Shown: positions 17,140-26,011 of the stretch, piece after piece
How the letters are laid out: each line of letters starts with the position of its first letter
Numbering within the stretch: the first letter of the stretch is position 1
Source: JAJFKB01 sp965230515
GTDB taxonomy: Bacteria > Pseudomonadota > Gammaproteobacteria > Pseudomonadales > IMCC2047
DNA: 64,000 nt
Assembly (NCBI GenBank): GCA_965230515.1
Contig: OZ246007.1
Coordinates: 62,001-126,000, forward strand
Direction of reading: 5' to 3'
Position numbers and translations under genes: made by a program
Notes under the pieces: generated by a model
What the model saw: only the letters and a program-made list of their open reading frames with translations
Told to the model about the DNA's origin: nothing
Database searches by the model: none

Positions 17140-17830
17140 TGCGGAAGCTGAACAGGCTGTATTGAGTTGCGAGGCGCTGAGTAAAACCTATCATGAAGGA
17201 CCGCGCGATTTAGCAGTTCTTAATGGCATCAACCTGTCGGTCAGTCGGGGAGAACGAATAGCCATTGTCGGGGCATCAGGATCCGGCAAATCCACGTTGC
17301 TTAATCTGCTGGGCGGAATTGATAACCCAGATCAGGGTGCGGTCTTTTTGGGTGGTCAAAATCTGGCGACAATTACTGAGCGCGAGCGAGGAGAATTACG
17401 AAATAAAAAACTTGGTTTTGTTTACCAGTTTCATCATCTTTTACCTGAGTTTACGGCCCTTGAAAATGCCTGTATGCCACGATTGATTGCGAAGCAGAGC
17501 CATACCGAAGCATCAGAAGCGGCGCTCGATCTGTTGGAAAAAGTGGGTTTGGGGGACCGCGCTGATCATAAGCCGCCGGAACTGTCGGGTGGTGAGAGGC
17601 AGCGTGTTGCGATCGCAAGAGCCCTGGTGATGCGGCCTGATTGTGTGTTGCTGGATGAACCTACGGGTAATCTGGATCGTAAAACAGCAGAATCCATTCA
17701 TGATTTGATGATTGCGCTAAACCGAGAGTTTGCGATCAGTTTCGTCATGGTGACGCACGATACCCAGTTGGCGGACAGAATGGATTGCACTTATTTGCTG
17801 GAGGATGGGGCTTTAACGCGCACGGGTTAG
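17132..17830 (+). CDS. lolD: Lipoprotein-releasing ABC transporter ATP-binding protein LolD
   Basis: A 232-residue ABC ATPase. Walker A is GASGSGKST (residues about 47-55). The Q-loop region reads FVYQFHHLLPEFTALEN, a form typical of the Lol/MacB family. The signature is LSGGERQRVAIARAL, Walker B is CVLLDEPTGNLD, and the H-loop reads VMVTHDTQLA. It drives lipoprotein release by the LolC-type permease, whose gene it overlaps by eight bases. No lolE follows: the next gene is on the other strand. Confidence 0.95.
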   Translation: MNSAEAEQAVLSCEALSKTYHEGPRDLAVLNGINLSVSRGERIAIVGASGSGKSTLLNLLGGIDNPDQGAVFLGGQNLATITERERGELRNKKLGFVYQFHHLLPEFTALENACMPRLIAKQSHTEASEAALDLLEKVGLGDRADHKPPELSGGERQRVAIARALVMRPDCVLLDEPTGNLDRKTAESIHDLMIALNREFAISFVMVTHDTQLADRMDCTYLLEDGALTRTG

Positions 17831-17872
17831 TTGTTGCCAGGTTCCGAACCGGAGGTGAGCAGTCGATGTGTA

Positions 17873-18448
17873 TCACTTGGAGCTTTTGGTCAGAATTCTT
17901 TTTGCTCTTCTCATCTGTCTGGGCCTGCTTTTTCGCATCTGTTTACGAATCTCCCAGCGAGTTGTTACTTTCCATACCCAGAACCAGTGAATGGCGAGAT
18001 AACTTAGATAACCAAAAACCAGTCCGTTGATCAGTGAACCAATCACCAGTGGCTTGCCTATGGCATCGAAGTTTTTGGTTAGCCATCCCCAAATATCGTT
18101 AGTGGGCACTTGATGGTAGACAGAGGGATCGCTGAAAATCAGGCTGCCAACCCAATAATTAAAGTAGAATATGGGTGGCATGGTTAACGGATTGGTAATA
18201 AAAACCAATGCAACGGAGAGCGCCAGATTGCGTTTGAAGAGTACTGCAAGGAAAGCTGCCAGCAGGGTTTGCAGGGGAATGGGTAAAAAAGCACAGAATA
18301 TACCGATAAAAAAAGCGCCGGCTACTGAGCGTTTTGTCAGGTGCCAGAGTTCCGAGTCATGAATACTGTCGCCTAACAGAGACAGGTATCTGTTCTCTTT
18401 AATTGTCGCGGGATCTGGTAAAAAACGCTTAAAGATTCTACGTGGCAT
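17873..18448 (-). CDS. DUF2062 membrane protein
   Basis: A 191-residue inner-membrane protein with three or four hydrophobic segments. GIFCAFLPIPLQTLLAAFLAV and VFITNPLTMPPIFYFNYWVGS are the DUF2062 core. The C-terminal 30 residues are very basic. Its function is unknown. It usually sits between the lol genes and comEC in pseudomonads, as here. It diverges from comEC with only about 38 bases between the start codons, so the promoter of each gene must reach into the other gene. Confidence 0.85.
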   Translation of the reverse strand: MPRRIFKRFLPDPATIKENRYLSLLGDSIHDSELWHLTKRSVAGAFFIGIFCAFLPIPLQTLLAAFLAVLFKRNLALSVALVFITNPLTMPPIFYFNYWVGSLIFSDPSVYHQVPTNDIWGWLTKNFDAIGKPLVIGSLINGLVFGYLSYLAIHWFWVWKVTTRWEIRKQMRKSRPRQMRRAKRILTKSSK

Positions 18449-18485
18449 AAATTAACATATCGTGTACCGCCAAGAGAAGGAACTC

Positions 18486-20795
18486 ATGATGCGATTATGG
18501 ATAATTGTTTGCTGTGCCGGTATCGGCGCAGTCACTCTGTTAACAGTGTTACCAGAACCAGTCTGGCTTCTTCCACTGGTCGTCTGTTTTACTGCCTCAT
18601 TAAAGTATAAACCATTAAAACTTTTTGGTGCATTAAGTTTCGGTTGCATCTGGGGTGTCATTTACGGTTGGGTTGGCCTAAGTCAAATTTTACCTTATCA
18701 GTACCAGAATATAGATTTGCGGGTTCAGGGTGAAGTGGTGGATTTGCCTTTCGTTTCGAATACGGGAGGTCGACGCGCCAGACAGCGTTTTATCTTCAAG
18801 GTTAATTCGTTGCAAACTCCGGATGGAGAAAGTGTAGAGAAGAATGTTAAAAAAATTAGAGTTAGCTGGTATCAAATTGACAAGTTAGTAAAGCCCGGAG
18901 AGCATTGGCAGCTCACGGTCAGGTTGAAAAGACCGAAGGGAATGGCAAACCCGGGAGCTTTTGATTATGAAACCTATCTGTTTCGACAGGGCATCGGCGC
19001 GACGGGCTATGTACGAAAAGATGGCGACAACATGATGTTGGCTGGTCCGGGGTGGAGTGGATTGGTTCATCAGCTGCGTTACCGGATCATACAACAATTG
19101 AGCTTGCTTGAAGCGCATTACCATTACCCGCAGGTATTACAGGCTTTGATCGTTGGTGATCGATCAGCAATGGATGAAGAGCTCTGGCAGCGGGTAACAA
19201 GAACCGGTACTAATCATCTTTTTGTGATCAGCGGATTGCATGTTGGTCTGATAGCTCTGTTTTTCTACTCGATCGTTATGGTGATCAGCCGCTGGTTTTT
19301 GTTGGGGGCTCCCAGAATTGCATCTCAGCAATTGGCATCACTTGCAGCATTGGCTGGAAGCACCTTCTATAGTGCGCTAGCGGGATTTTCTTTGCCCACG
19401 CAAAGGGCTTTGATTATGTTGCTGGTAATGATGATGGGAAAAATCTGCAAAAGGCAGATTGATGTTGTTGACAGTTTTCTGTTGGCTCTTTTTGCTGTGC
19501 TGATATGGGATCCACTCGCTGTCAGAGCCATCGGGTTTTGGCTCTCCTTTGGTGCGGTTGCAGTTTTAATCGCCGGTTTTAAAGGCTATACAGGTGCGCC
19601 GGGATACTGGTGGCGATGGGGACGACCTCAATGGCTGGTGTTTCTGGTCTTTATCCCGGCACTTCTGTTTTTCTTTGGTCAATTTTCACTGGTTTCACCG
19701 TTGGCGAACAGCTTTGCAATTCCTTTAGTGGGGTTGTTAGCTGTTCCCCTTTGTCTGGCTGGTGGGGCATTACTTTTTATCGCCAATGGGCTGGGATCTA
19801 ATGTGCTGGTTTTGGCAGATCAGATTATTTGGCTGACATTTAAAGGGTTGGCTTTTCTGGAGCAGTGGTCATTTGCGTTGATTGAAATTAGCCCGTCCCC
19901 CTTAAGTCTGATTGTCGGAACTATCGGAGTACTGCTGCTGATTTTGCCCCGGGGATTGCCCGGAAGATGTCTGGCAGTGCTGATGATAATTCCCTTGTTT
20001 TTCGAGCATCAAACGGGCCTTGATAAGGGGAGTTACAATCTAACGGTTTTTGATGTCGGGCAGGGGCTTTCAGTAATGGTTGAAACTGCACAACACAGGC
20101 TTATTTACGATGTGGGCCCCAGTTACAGTAAGAAGTTTAATACGGCGACAGCGGTATTACTGCCCTACATCAAGAAGAATAATATAGAGTACGTTGATCG
20201 GATTTTGCTTAGTCACAGTGACAATGACCATGCGGGTGCGTTCACAGCATTGACCGCAAATCTGGCATATGGCGATCTCACGTCTGGCTCAGAGCCGCCG
20301 GTTTCCTCATTAGAGCGAGCTTTCCCCTGCAGTTCTGGCTACCGGTGGTCATGGGATGGTGTTAACTTTCAGTTGATGCAGGCAACGGAAGACGCGTGGC
20401 GTAACGAGAATAACAGGTCCTGCGTGTTAAAGGTTGATAATGGCTCCTTTGTCACACTGTTAACGGGTGATATAGAGAAAGAAGCGGAGCAATCACTGAT
20501 AACTCAGTTTTCGAATCAGTTGAAAGCAGATCTGCTGATCGCGCCCCACCATGGTAGTCGAACCTCTTCAAGCCCTGATTTTATTAAACGTGTGATGCCA
20601 CAAACAGTTGTTTTTACAGCAGGCTACCTGAACCGATTTGGTCATCCCAAACCAGATGTTGTTGACCGATATCGATCGTTAGGTGCTGAAACGATAAACA
20701 CTGTGGATTCAGGGGCGGCCAGCTTTGTAATTGAAAATCAGGGGTTGACTGAGCAACGGTTCTTTCGTGAACAACAGCGGGGATATTGGTACTGA
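18486..20795 (+). CDS. comEC: DNA internalization-related competence protein ComEC/Rec2
   Basis: About 769 residues. I start at ATG 18486 (or 18489) because AGAAGGA lies just before it; an upstream GTG at 18462 would overlap the region needed for the divergent promoters. The order is: N-terminal membrane helices and a DUF4131/OB-like domain (to about residue 180), the Competence domain with about eight helices (GTNHLFVISGLHVGL is the classic motif), and a C-terminal metallo-beta-lactamase-like domain with HSDNDHAGA and LIAPHHGS. It forms the inner-membrane channel for single-stranded DNA during transformation, and the C-terminal domain may degrade the second strand. The full-length gene suggests competence could be functional, although no other competence gene is in the window. 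Confidence 0.93.
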   Translation: MMRLWIIVCCAGIGAVTLLTVLPEPVWLLPLVVCFTASLKYKPLKLFGALSFGCIWGVIYGWVGLSQILPYQYQNIDLRVQGEVVDLPFVSNTGGRRARQRFIFKVNSLQTPDGESVEKNVKKIRVSWYQIDKLVKPGEHWQLTVRLKRPKGMANPGAFDYETYLFRQGIGATGYVRKDGDNMMLAGPGWSGLVHQLRYRIIQQLSLLEAHYHYPQVLQALIVGDRSAMDEELWQRVTRTGTNHLFVISGLHVGLIALFFYSIVMVISRWFLLGAPRIASQQLASLAALAGSTFYSALAGFSLPTQRALIMLLVMMMGKICKRQIDVVDSFLLALFAVLIWDPLAVRAIGFWLSFGAVAVLIAGFKGYTGAPGYWWRWGRPQWLVFLVFIPALLFFFGQFSLVSPLANSFAIPLVGLLAVPLCLAGGALLFIANGLGSNVLVLADQIIWLTFKGLAFLEQWSFALIEISPSPLSLIVGTIGVLLLILPRGLPGRCLAVLMIIPLFFEHQTGLDKGSYNLTVFDVGQGLSVMVETAQHRLIYDVGPSYSKKFNTATAVLLPYIKKNNIEYVDRILLSHSDNDHAGAFTALTANLAYGDLTSGSEPPVSSLERAFPCSSGYRWSWDGVNFQLMQATEDAWRNENNRSCVLKVDNGSFVTLLTGDIEKEAEQSLITQFSNQLKADLLIAPHHGSRTSSSPDFIKRVMPQTVVFTAGYLNRFGHPKPDVVDRYRSLGAETINTVDSGAASFVIENQGLTEQRFFREQQRGYWY

Positions 20796-20951
20796 AAACC
20801 CGACGTGATCTGGCTGATTAAGGATTCGCTTTAGGTATCCTTTGATACTGATCAATGAAGCTTATAAATTAGTTCAGGCTTACCAGTGACAATCATGTAC
20901 ACTTGTGCGCGAATGACCGTCCCCTGGATTTTAAGTGAGGAATCAACCTAC

Positions 20952-21407
20952 ATGAGATTTAGAGAAAAATTGCTTGTCGCTGCCACTCTGGTGTTTGGGG
21001 TTATCGTAGCGGCGGGCATCTACATATCGCAGGAATCGATGGAGTTTAAAACGTTTCATGAGTCTTTCGTGCGGACTTTTGTTGAGGATTTGTCACAATC
21101 CTGGGAGTTGCAGGACATAGCGGGTCGATTAAGTGAAGAGTTTCTGGAGCAGGCAGAAAGCGTTGACGGGCAGGAGCAACTTGAGAAATTCAGCATCCTG
21201 GGCATGCTAAATGAAATTAAGGAGGTAGAAATTGGGAAGTACTTCTCCGGTAGCGGTGGAACACTTGGTGAATTCCTGATAACCGCCAGATTTGAGAAAG
21301 AAGAGGTTCTAGTTAAAGTGACAGTGCACGAGCAATCCGGTGAGGTTAAAGTTCGTGGTGTGACAATCAACCGCTTGGATGCAGAGGGTAATTATTCTGA
21401 TTTCTAA
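20952..21407 (+). CDS. Single-pass membrane protein of unknown function
   Basis: I place the start at ATG 20952, after GTGAGG, which gives 151 residues; an upstream GTG at 20886 is also open. A membrane anchor (KLLVAATLVFGVIVAAGIYIS) covers the first 25 residues. The remainder is acidic, with a helix (SWELQDIAGRLSEEFLEQ) and a beta-rich end (LGEFLITARFEKEEVLVKVTV, then GEVKVRGV), and should lie in the periplasm. I recognise no family. It stands alone between comEC and a radical SAM gene. A role in envelope or stress processes would be a guess. Confidence 0.6.
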   Translation: MRFREKLLVAATLVFGVIVAAGIYISQESMEFKTFHESFVRTFVEDLSQSWELQDIAGRLSEEFLEQAESVDGQEQLEKFSILGMLNEIKEVEIGKYFSGSGGTLGEFLITARFEKEEVLVKVTVHEQSGEVKVRGVTINRLDAEGNYSDF

Positions 21408-21516
21408 CAGGCAGATTCAGAATGCCATTTTCTATAGTGGAGTGATGTTCACGGATGGTGAATCCAATACGCGCGAAAGCGACACCTTAAAGGCTACATT
21501 TGGCACTTCATAGAAT

Positions 21517-22461
21517 ATGAAAGATACGTTGAATCGCTGGAACGACAGGCGTTATTACCCGATCAGTCAGTACTTTAAGTCTCGTTTTGGAGAAAAGGTA
21601 GGTAAAGTTTCAGTGAGTGTTGCTGAGACCTGCCCCAATCGGCAAAGTCCCAAAATGGAGGCCTGTATATTTTGCGATGAATGGGGTTCGGCCGCCTACC
21701 CCAGGGAAAGGGATCTTTCGCTGAGTGAACAGATTGCCAGTAACCGTAAGCACGTAAAGCGACGATTAAGAGCAAAAAAATTCCTGGTTTATTTTCAAGC
21801 CTATACCAACACATTAGGTCGCATATCTGCTTTACAGGAACGTTTCAAAACGGCCTTGTCTGAGCCGGATATCGCGGGTCTGGTTGTGGGTACTCGACCG
21901 GATTGTCTTCCGGAGCGCATCTATCCCCTGTTTAAAGAAACCGCAGAACAAAGCTATCTGATGGTTGAACTTGGCGTGCAGAGCTTTTTCGATGAACAGT
22001 TGGAGTTTTTACGCAGGGGGCATGACGTTGAAACGGCTATTAGTGCGATTCATCGTCTGCACGAAAAGACTCAGGCAGATATTGGCATACACCTGATTTT
22101 TGGATTGCCGAACGAAACGGATGACCAGCTGATTGCAACCGCAAGGCAGATTAATCGGTTACCTATTGATAATGTCAAACTGCATAACCTGCATGTCCTT
22201 GCAGGTACACCCCTTGCAGAGCTATACCGACAGGGTGAATTTGAAGCGCTTGAACTGGAAGAGTATGCACGCCGGGTTATTATTTTTCTGAGGCATCTTT
22301 CCCCATGCGTGTCAGTTCAAAGATTGGCCGCTGTTGCTAACCGATGGGATGAGTTGGTGGCCCCTCAATGGACGAGGGAGAAGATGCAACCGCTGCTCTA
22401 TATTGAACGGCAGATGGAAATAGCCGGTTATTTTCAGGGTGATAGTTGTCCCGATCTATAG
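21517..22461 (+). CDS. TIGR01212-type radical SAM protein (YhcC family)
   Basis: A 314-residue protein of the YhcC/TIGR01212 radical SAM family. The Fe-S cluster cysteines are in ETCPNRQSPKMEACIFC, the spaced form CPNR...C.FC of this family. FQAYTNTLG, VGTRPDCLPE, LGVQS and IHLIFGLPNET are the further conserved blocks of Elp3/HemN-related enzymes. The substrate is unknown, although the relation to Elp3-like enzymes suggests RNA or cofactor modification. It stands alone, about 110 bases after the preceding gene. I see no distinct ribosome site before ATG 21517, but the N-terminal sequence RWNDRRYYPISQYFK is typical of the family. Confidence 0.9.
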   Translation: MKDTLNRWNDRRYYPISQYFKSRFGEKVGKVSVSVAETCPNRQSPKMEACIFCDEWGSAAYPRERDLSLSEQIASNRKHVKRRLRAKKFLVYFQAYTNTLGRISALQERFKTALSEPDIAGLVVGTRPDCLPERIYPLFKETAEQSYLMVELGVQSFFDEQLEFLRRGHDVETAISAIHRLHEKTQADIGIHLIFGLPNETDDQLIATARQINRLPIDNVKLHNLHVLAGTPLAELYRQGEFEALELEEYARRVIIFLRHLSPCVSVQRLAAVANRWDELVAPQWTREKMQPLLYIERQMEIAGYFQGDSCPDL

Positions 22462-22524
22462 CACTTTAATCTTGTCGCAAATTGGTTTAGGGTTGTTCTA
22501 TATTTGGCAAAGGAGATGTGAATA

Positions 22525-22842
22525 ATGCGCCTCAATTCCCTTTTTAATCATTTTTTAATGCTGCTTTTATTTTTGGCTATGCCGGTTATTGTGCAGGCAG
22601 AGTGCAAGCAGGATTCTATCGGCTATGTTTGGTGTTCCGAATTTCCGTCTGGTGGTATCGAGACTGACAGTACCGGAAATATACAGTGTGGCAAGGGTAA
22701 GTGCCTGCGAGATAATATTGGTTCGGTTTATTGCTCCAAAATTGAAGCGGGTGGCGCAGCAAAAGATAAGTTTGGAATGATAAAGTGCCTTGGCGGGTGT
22801 GAGCGAGGCAGCCACAGGAGTTGTGTAAAAGCGGATAATTAA
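22525..22842 (+). CDS. Small exported cysteine-rich protein with internal duplication
   Basis: A 105-residue protein with a clear signal peptide cleaved near VQA/E (after residue 25) and an AGGAG ribosome site. The 80-residue mature part has eight Cys (27, 37, 55, 60, 70, 88, 92, 100). Two units repeat with identical spacing: Cys27-10-Cys37-18-Cys55 and Cys60-10-Cys70-18-Cys88. Both contain D(S/N)IG.V(W/Y)CS, then GG and a G.I.C end. An even number of Cys suggests disulfides in the periplasm or outside the cell. I do not know the family or function. The duplication suggests an ancestral unit of about 30 residues, for example a ligand-binding or structural repeat. Confidence 0.8.
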   Translation: MRLNSLFNHFLMLLLFLAMPVIVQAECKQDSIGYVWCSEFPSGGIETDSTGNIQCGKGKCLRDNIGSVYCSKIEAGGAAKDKFGMIKCLGGCERGSHRSCVKADN

Positions 22843-22885
22843 TGTACGCAGCAATCGATTGTAATAGCAGTATAAGTGATAGCAG

Positions 22886-23719
22886 ATGGCAAAAGTGCGT
22901 GATTTAACACAGCAAGATATAGAGGCTTATAACAGTGACGGCGTTATTCATATAAAAAACGCGGTAGGCCAACCCTGGGTTGATCGTATGCTAGCAGTGG
23001 TAGAGCATCAGCTCAATCACCCCAGTCGGTGGGCCAATGATGAAAATCCGGGTAACAGGGAAAATCGTCTTTTTACCGACCGTTATCAGTGGCGTAATAA
23101 CCCGGAGATAAAAAACTATCTGTATGAGTCGGGTGTCGCCAGACTGGCTGGTCAGGCCATGCAAAGCAGACAGGTTCGTTTTTATTTTGACCATATGCTG
23201 GTTAAAGAGCCGGGAACCGCTACGCCAACTCCATGGCATCAGGATGTACCCTATTGGCCCTTTAAGGGGCGTCAGATCTGTTCAGTCTGGCTGGCGTTGA
23301 CGGATGTGACAGTCGAACAAAGTGCCATGGAGTTTGTTCGGGGTTCACATCGTGATGGAAAATACTATATGCCCGAAGTGTTTGGTGATCGGGAGAACCA
23401 TCCAGGTCTTTGGGCCAAGGAGGCGGTTGGGGAAAAAGTGCCGGATATTGAAGCTGACCGGTCGAGCTTCGATATTGTGGGCTGGGATATGAAAGCGGGT
23501 GATGCAGTACTCTTTTCAGCCTGGTTGTTGCACTGGGCTCCCGGTAACAGTTCTGCCAGCCGGCGCCGGGCAGCGCTGTCAACGCGCTGGCTTGGCGATG
23601 ATGCGATCTGGTTCCCCCATTCGGGAGCGGATCCTACCGTCAAACAAAGCGATGTTGCCGTTGCAGCAGGTGAACTGGCAAGGGATGACAATGTCTTTCC
23701 GGTAGTATGGGAAAAGTGA
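22886..23719 (+). CDS. Phytanoyl-CoA dioxygenase (PhyH) family protein
   Basis: A 277-residue Fe(II)/2-oxoglutarate oxygenase. The facial triad is visible as HQD in TPWHQDVPYWP (His and Asp), with the distal His in LLHWAPGNSS; the 2-oxoglutarate-binding Arg is probably in RRRAALSTRW. The segment SVWLALTDVT....MEFVRGSHR is typical of PhyH. Members hydroxylate varied small molecules: phytanoyl-CoA, quorum-sensing quinolones, ectoine and many natural products. The substrate here cannot be read from the sequence. It stands alone before exbB, with no pathway genes near it. Confidence 0.88.
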   Translation: MAKVRDLTQQDIEAYNSDGVIHIKNAVGQPWVDRMLAVVEHQLNHPSRWANDENPGNRENRLFTDRYQWRNNPEIKNYLYESGVARLAGQAMQSRQVRFYFDHMLVKEPGTATPTPWHQDVPYWPFKGRQICSVWLALTDVTVEQSAMEFVRGSHRDGKYYMPEVFGDRENHPGLWAKEAVGEKVPDIEADRSSFDIVGWDMKAGDAVLFSAWLLHWAPGNSSASRRRAALSTRWLGDDAIWFPHSGADPTVKQSDVAVAAGELARDDNVFPVVWEK

Positions 23720-23769
23720 ACAGCAAAGAGTTCGGCGTGGTTGTAAATCCGGGTAAATGAGGAGGGTCT

Positions 23770-23875
23770 TTCGGGGTAACCCCGAAGGCTATCATCCATT
23801 TGATTTTTGCGGTAAGCTCGGGGCATTAATTGAGGGGTGATTTCGAGGAACCATACAGGACCTGTAAACAGGTCC
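23770..23875. repeat. Two stem-loops in the gap between the PhyH gene and exbB
   Basis: The first is a 7-base-pair stem (23770-23776 with 23780-23786, three-base loop, extendable by a G-U and a C-G pair). The second is an 8-base-pair stem (23858-23865 with 23868-23875). The first may end the PhyH message, although its T-rich stretch is some 15 bases away. The second lies 24 bases before the exbB start and may affect its translation. Confidence 0.5.
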
Positions 23876-23899
23876 CAACAATAATCAGGGGCTCCCATT

Positions 23900-24538
23900 G
23901 TGTTAGAAATGATTAAATCCGGCGGCTGGCTGATGCTGCCCATTATTCTGTGTTCTGTGCTGGCTTTCGCAATTGTGGCGGAGCGTTTCTGGACACTTCG
24001 ACCCAATCGTATCGCGCCAAAAAATCTGCTGGCAGAAGTGTGGGGCTGGATACGCGGAAATGAACTGACTGTTGAGCGGATGAAGCAGCTGCGTACCTCA
24101 ACGCCTCTTGGTCAGATACTTGCTGCCGGGTTGTCAAATTCAAAGTATGGCAGGGATATCATGAAGGAGAGCATCCAGGAGGTTGCAAGCCACGTTATAC
24201 ATGAGATGGAACGCTACCTGAACACCCTGGGGACCATTGCCTTGATAACGCCACTCTTGGGATTGCTGGGCACTGTGATTGGCATGATTAAAGTATTTAC
24301 CGCGATAATGATTCAGGGTACCGGAAATGCCAGTGTTTTGGCCGGCGGGATATCAGAAGCATTGATTACAACTGCCGCCGGACTGAGTGTAGCGATTCCA
24401 ACCTTGATATTTCACCGGTTGTTTCAGCGGCGAATAGACGAATTGGTGATTCATATGGAGCAGGAGGCTGTCAAGCTGGTTGATGTGTTCCATGGTGACC
24501 GCGGCAAAGAAGAGTCGTCAGATGCGAGTGGGGAATAG
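23900..24538 (+). CDS. exbB: MotA/TolQ/ExbB proton channel family protein
   Basis: A 212-residue inner-membrane protein with three helices: residues about 12-30, and two near 115-140 and 155-178. The typical segment is LNTLGTIALITPLLGLLGTVIGMIKVF, followed by GGISEALITTAAGLSVAIPTLI. It starts at GTG 23900 after CAGGGG. With the ExbD-like product of the next gene, five bases away, it uses the proton gradient to power outer-membrane transport or envelope integrity. The location upstream of lpxK is conserved in pseudomonads and matches neither the tolQRAB cluster nor a tonB cluster. Which partner (TonB, TolA or other) it drives is therefore not known. Confidence 0.88.
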   Translation: MLEMIKSGGWLMLPIILCSVLAFAIVAERFWTLRPNRIAPKNLLAEVWGWIRGNELTVERMKQLRTSTPLGQILAAGLSNSKYGRDIMKESIQEVASHVIHEMERYLNTLGTIALITPLLGLLGTVIGMIKVFTAIMIQGTGNASVLAGGISEALITTAAGLSVAIPTLIFHRLFQRRIDELVIHMEQEAVKLVDVFHGDRGKEESSDASGE

Positions 24539-24543
24539 CCGCG

Positions 24544-24966
24544 ATGAAATTTCGTCGCCAACGACGTGAAGAGGTCGGCGTTAATCTTACACCACTGATC
24601 GATGTGGTGTTTCTGCTGCTGATCTTCTTTATGGTTTCCACTACCTTTAAGAAAGAGTCCCATATTAGTTTAAATTTGCCCGAAGCCAACGGAGAGGCAG
24701 TTGCTGAAAAAGAGCATCAAATTGAGATCGTAATTAGTGCCAAGGGTGAATATGCGGTGAATGACCAGGCGCTGGTGAATAATAAAATTGATACACTTCG
24801 GGCGGCTATAAGCCGGGTGGCCAAGGGGGATACAGGCTTGCCGTTGATTATTTCAGCGGATGCTATTTCGCCTCACCAGTCAGTGGTCACGGCAATGGAT
24901 GCTGCAGGTCAGCTCGGTTTTGTTAATTTGAGTATTACCACTCGCCAACGAGACTCCTCGGAATAA
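24544..24966 (+). CDS. exbD: ExbD/TolR family biopolymer transport protein
   Basis: A 140-residue protein with one N-terminal helix containing the conserved Asp of the proton path (NLTPLIDVVFLLLIFFMVS) and a periplasmic domain. It pairs with the ExbB-like protein. The domain ends with AMDAAGQLGFVNLSITT, a common ExbD end. The gene follows exbB by five bases and precedes lpxK by 14, so it is part of one operon with lpxK, kdsB and murB. Confidence 0.9.
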   Translation: MKFRRQRREEVGVNLTPLIDVVFLLLIFFMVSTTFKKESHISLNLPEANGEAVAEKEHQIEIVISAKGEYAVNDQALVNNKIDTLRAAISRVAKGDTGLPLIISADAISPHQSVVTAMDAAGQLGFVNLSITTRQRDSSE

Positions 24967-24980
24967 TCAACGGCGTTCTT

Positions 24981-26003
24981 TTGAATAACCAAGCGAATTT
25001 TGCAGACAAGTTGGTACAGGCCTGGTACCAGGGAAGCTCCTGGTTAAACCTGTTGCGCCCGCTTTCTATGGTGTTTCGCTGGCAGGTGGGCCGACGGCGT
25101 AATGCTTACCTGATCGGAAAAAAACAGTCCTGGAAAGCGCCGGTGCCAGTCGTTGTAATTGGAAATATTTCGGTAGGCGGGGTGGGGAAGACACCGCTGG
25201 TGGCTCGTCTTGCGGAGCTTTTGAAAGAGCAAGGGTATCAGCCCGGTATTGTGAGTCGTGGTTACTCGAGTCAGGCCCCTTCTTATCCCTATGATGTAAT
25301 GCCTGAGTCAGATCCGCTTCATTGTGGTGATGAACCGCTGATGCTGGCAAGAATAACCGGTTGTCCGGTTGTCATCGATGCTGATCGTGTCGCGGCAGTT
25401 AAGCATTTGCTGCAACACCATCAGTGTGATCTTATTTTGAGTGATGACGGGCTGCAACATTATGCGCTCGCGAGAGATATTGAGGTAGCAGTGGTCGATG
25501 GTAAGCGTGGACTGGGTAATGGTCTGTGTCTGCCGGCGGGTCCACTAAGGGAGCCCCCGCAGCGCCTGGATTCAGTACAATTCGTGGTATTTAATGGTGA
25601 GTGTGACTCACTACCTCGATCTGGCTATACCATGAAACTGAAGCCGGTTGAGCTGAGGAATCTGGTGACGGGTGAACAGGTCTCCGTTGAAGCATTGCGA
25701 TCGAAGGGGCAGGTACATGCCGTTGCCGGTATAGGAAATCCGGAACGCTTTTTTGAGACCTTGATCTCGCTTGGTTACAGCATTCAAAAAAGTGCTTTTC
25801 CCGATCATCATACCTTTAGGGCAACGGATCTTATTTATAATGACCAATTGCCGGTTATTATGACGGAGAAAGATGCGGTAAAATGCGCGTCAATCGCGCA
25901 CCGGCAGTGCTGGTGTCTTACCGTTAAGGCTGAACTTTCTGATGTATTTCAAACAAGGCTGGCCGAGGCAATTGGTTCGATTGAAAAGACAGACAATGAT
26001 TAG
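24981..26003 (+). CDS. lpxK: Tetraacyldisaccharide 4'-kinase LpxK
   Basis: A 340-residue inner-membrane-associated kinase that adds the 4'-phosphate to the lipid A precursor. The P-loop is GNISVGGVGKTPL, about residues 53-65. Further blocks are IVSRGYSS, GDEPLMLA, SDDGLQHYAL and LPAGPLREP. It starts at TTG 24981: the N-terminal helix with WYQGSSWLN is conserved in LpxK, and the next ATG is 29 codons later. No ribosome site is obvious, so translation may be coupled to exbD, which ends 14 bases before. The segment FPDHHTF near residue 275 is also typical. Confidence 0.95.
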   Translation: MNNQANFADKLVQAWYQGSSWLNLLRPLSMVFRWQVGRRRNAYLIGKKQSWKAPVPVVVIGNISVGGVGKTPLVARLAELLKEQGYQPGIVSRGYSSQAPSYPYDVMPESDPLHCGDEPLMLARITGCPVVIDADRVAAVKHLLQHHQCDLILSDDGLQHYALARDIEVAVVDGKRGLGNGLCLPAGPLREPPQRLDSVQFVVFNGECDSLPRSGYTMKLKPVELRNLVTGEQVSVEALRSKGQVHAVAGIGNPERFFETLISLGYSIQKSAFPDHHTFRATDLIYNDQLPVIMTEKDAVKCASIAHRQCWCLTVKAELSDVFQTRLAEAIGSIEKTDND

Positions 26004-26011
26004 GATGACTC

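Noticed and set aside
23365..24006. A 213-residue minus-strand frame across the PhyH and exbB genes
   Set aside because: It overlaps two well supported genes on the plus strand and has no start signal or known domain.
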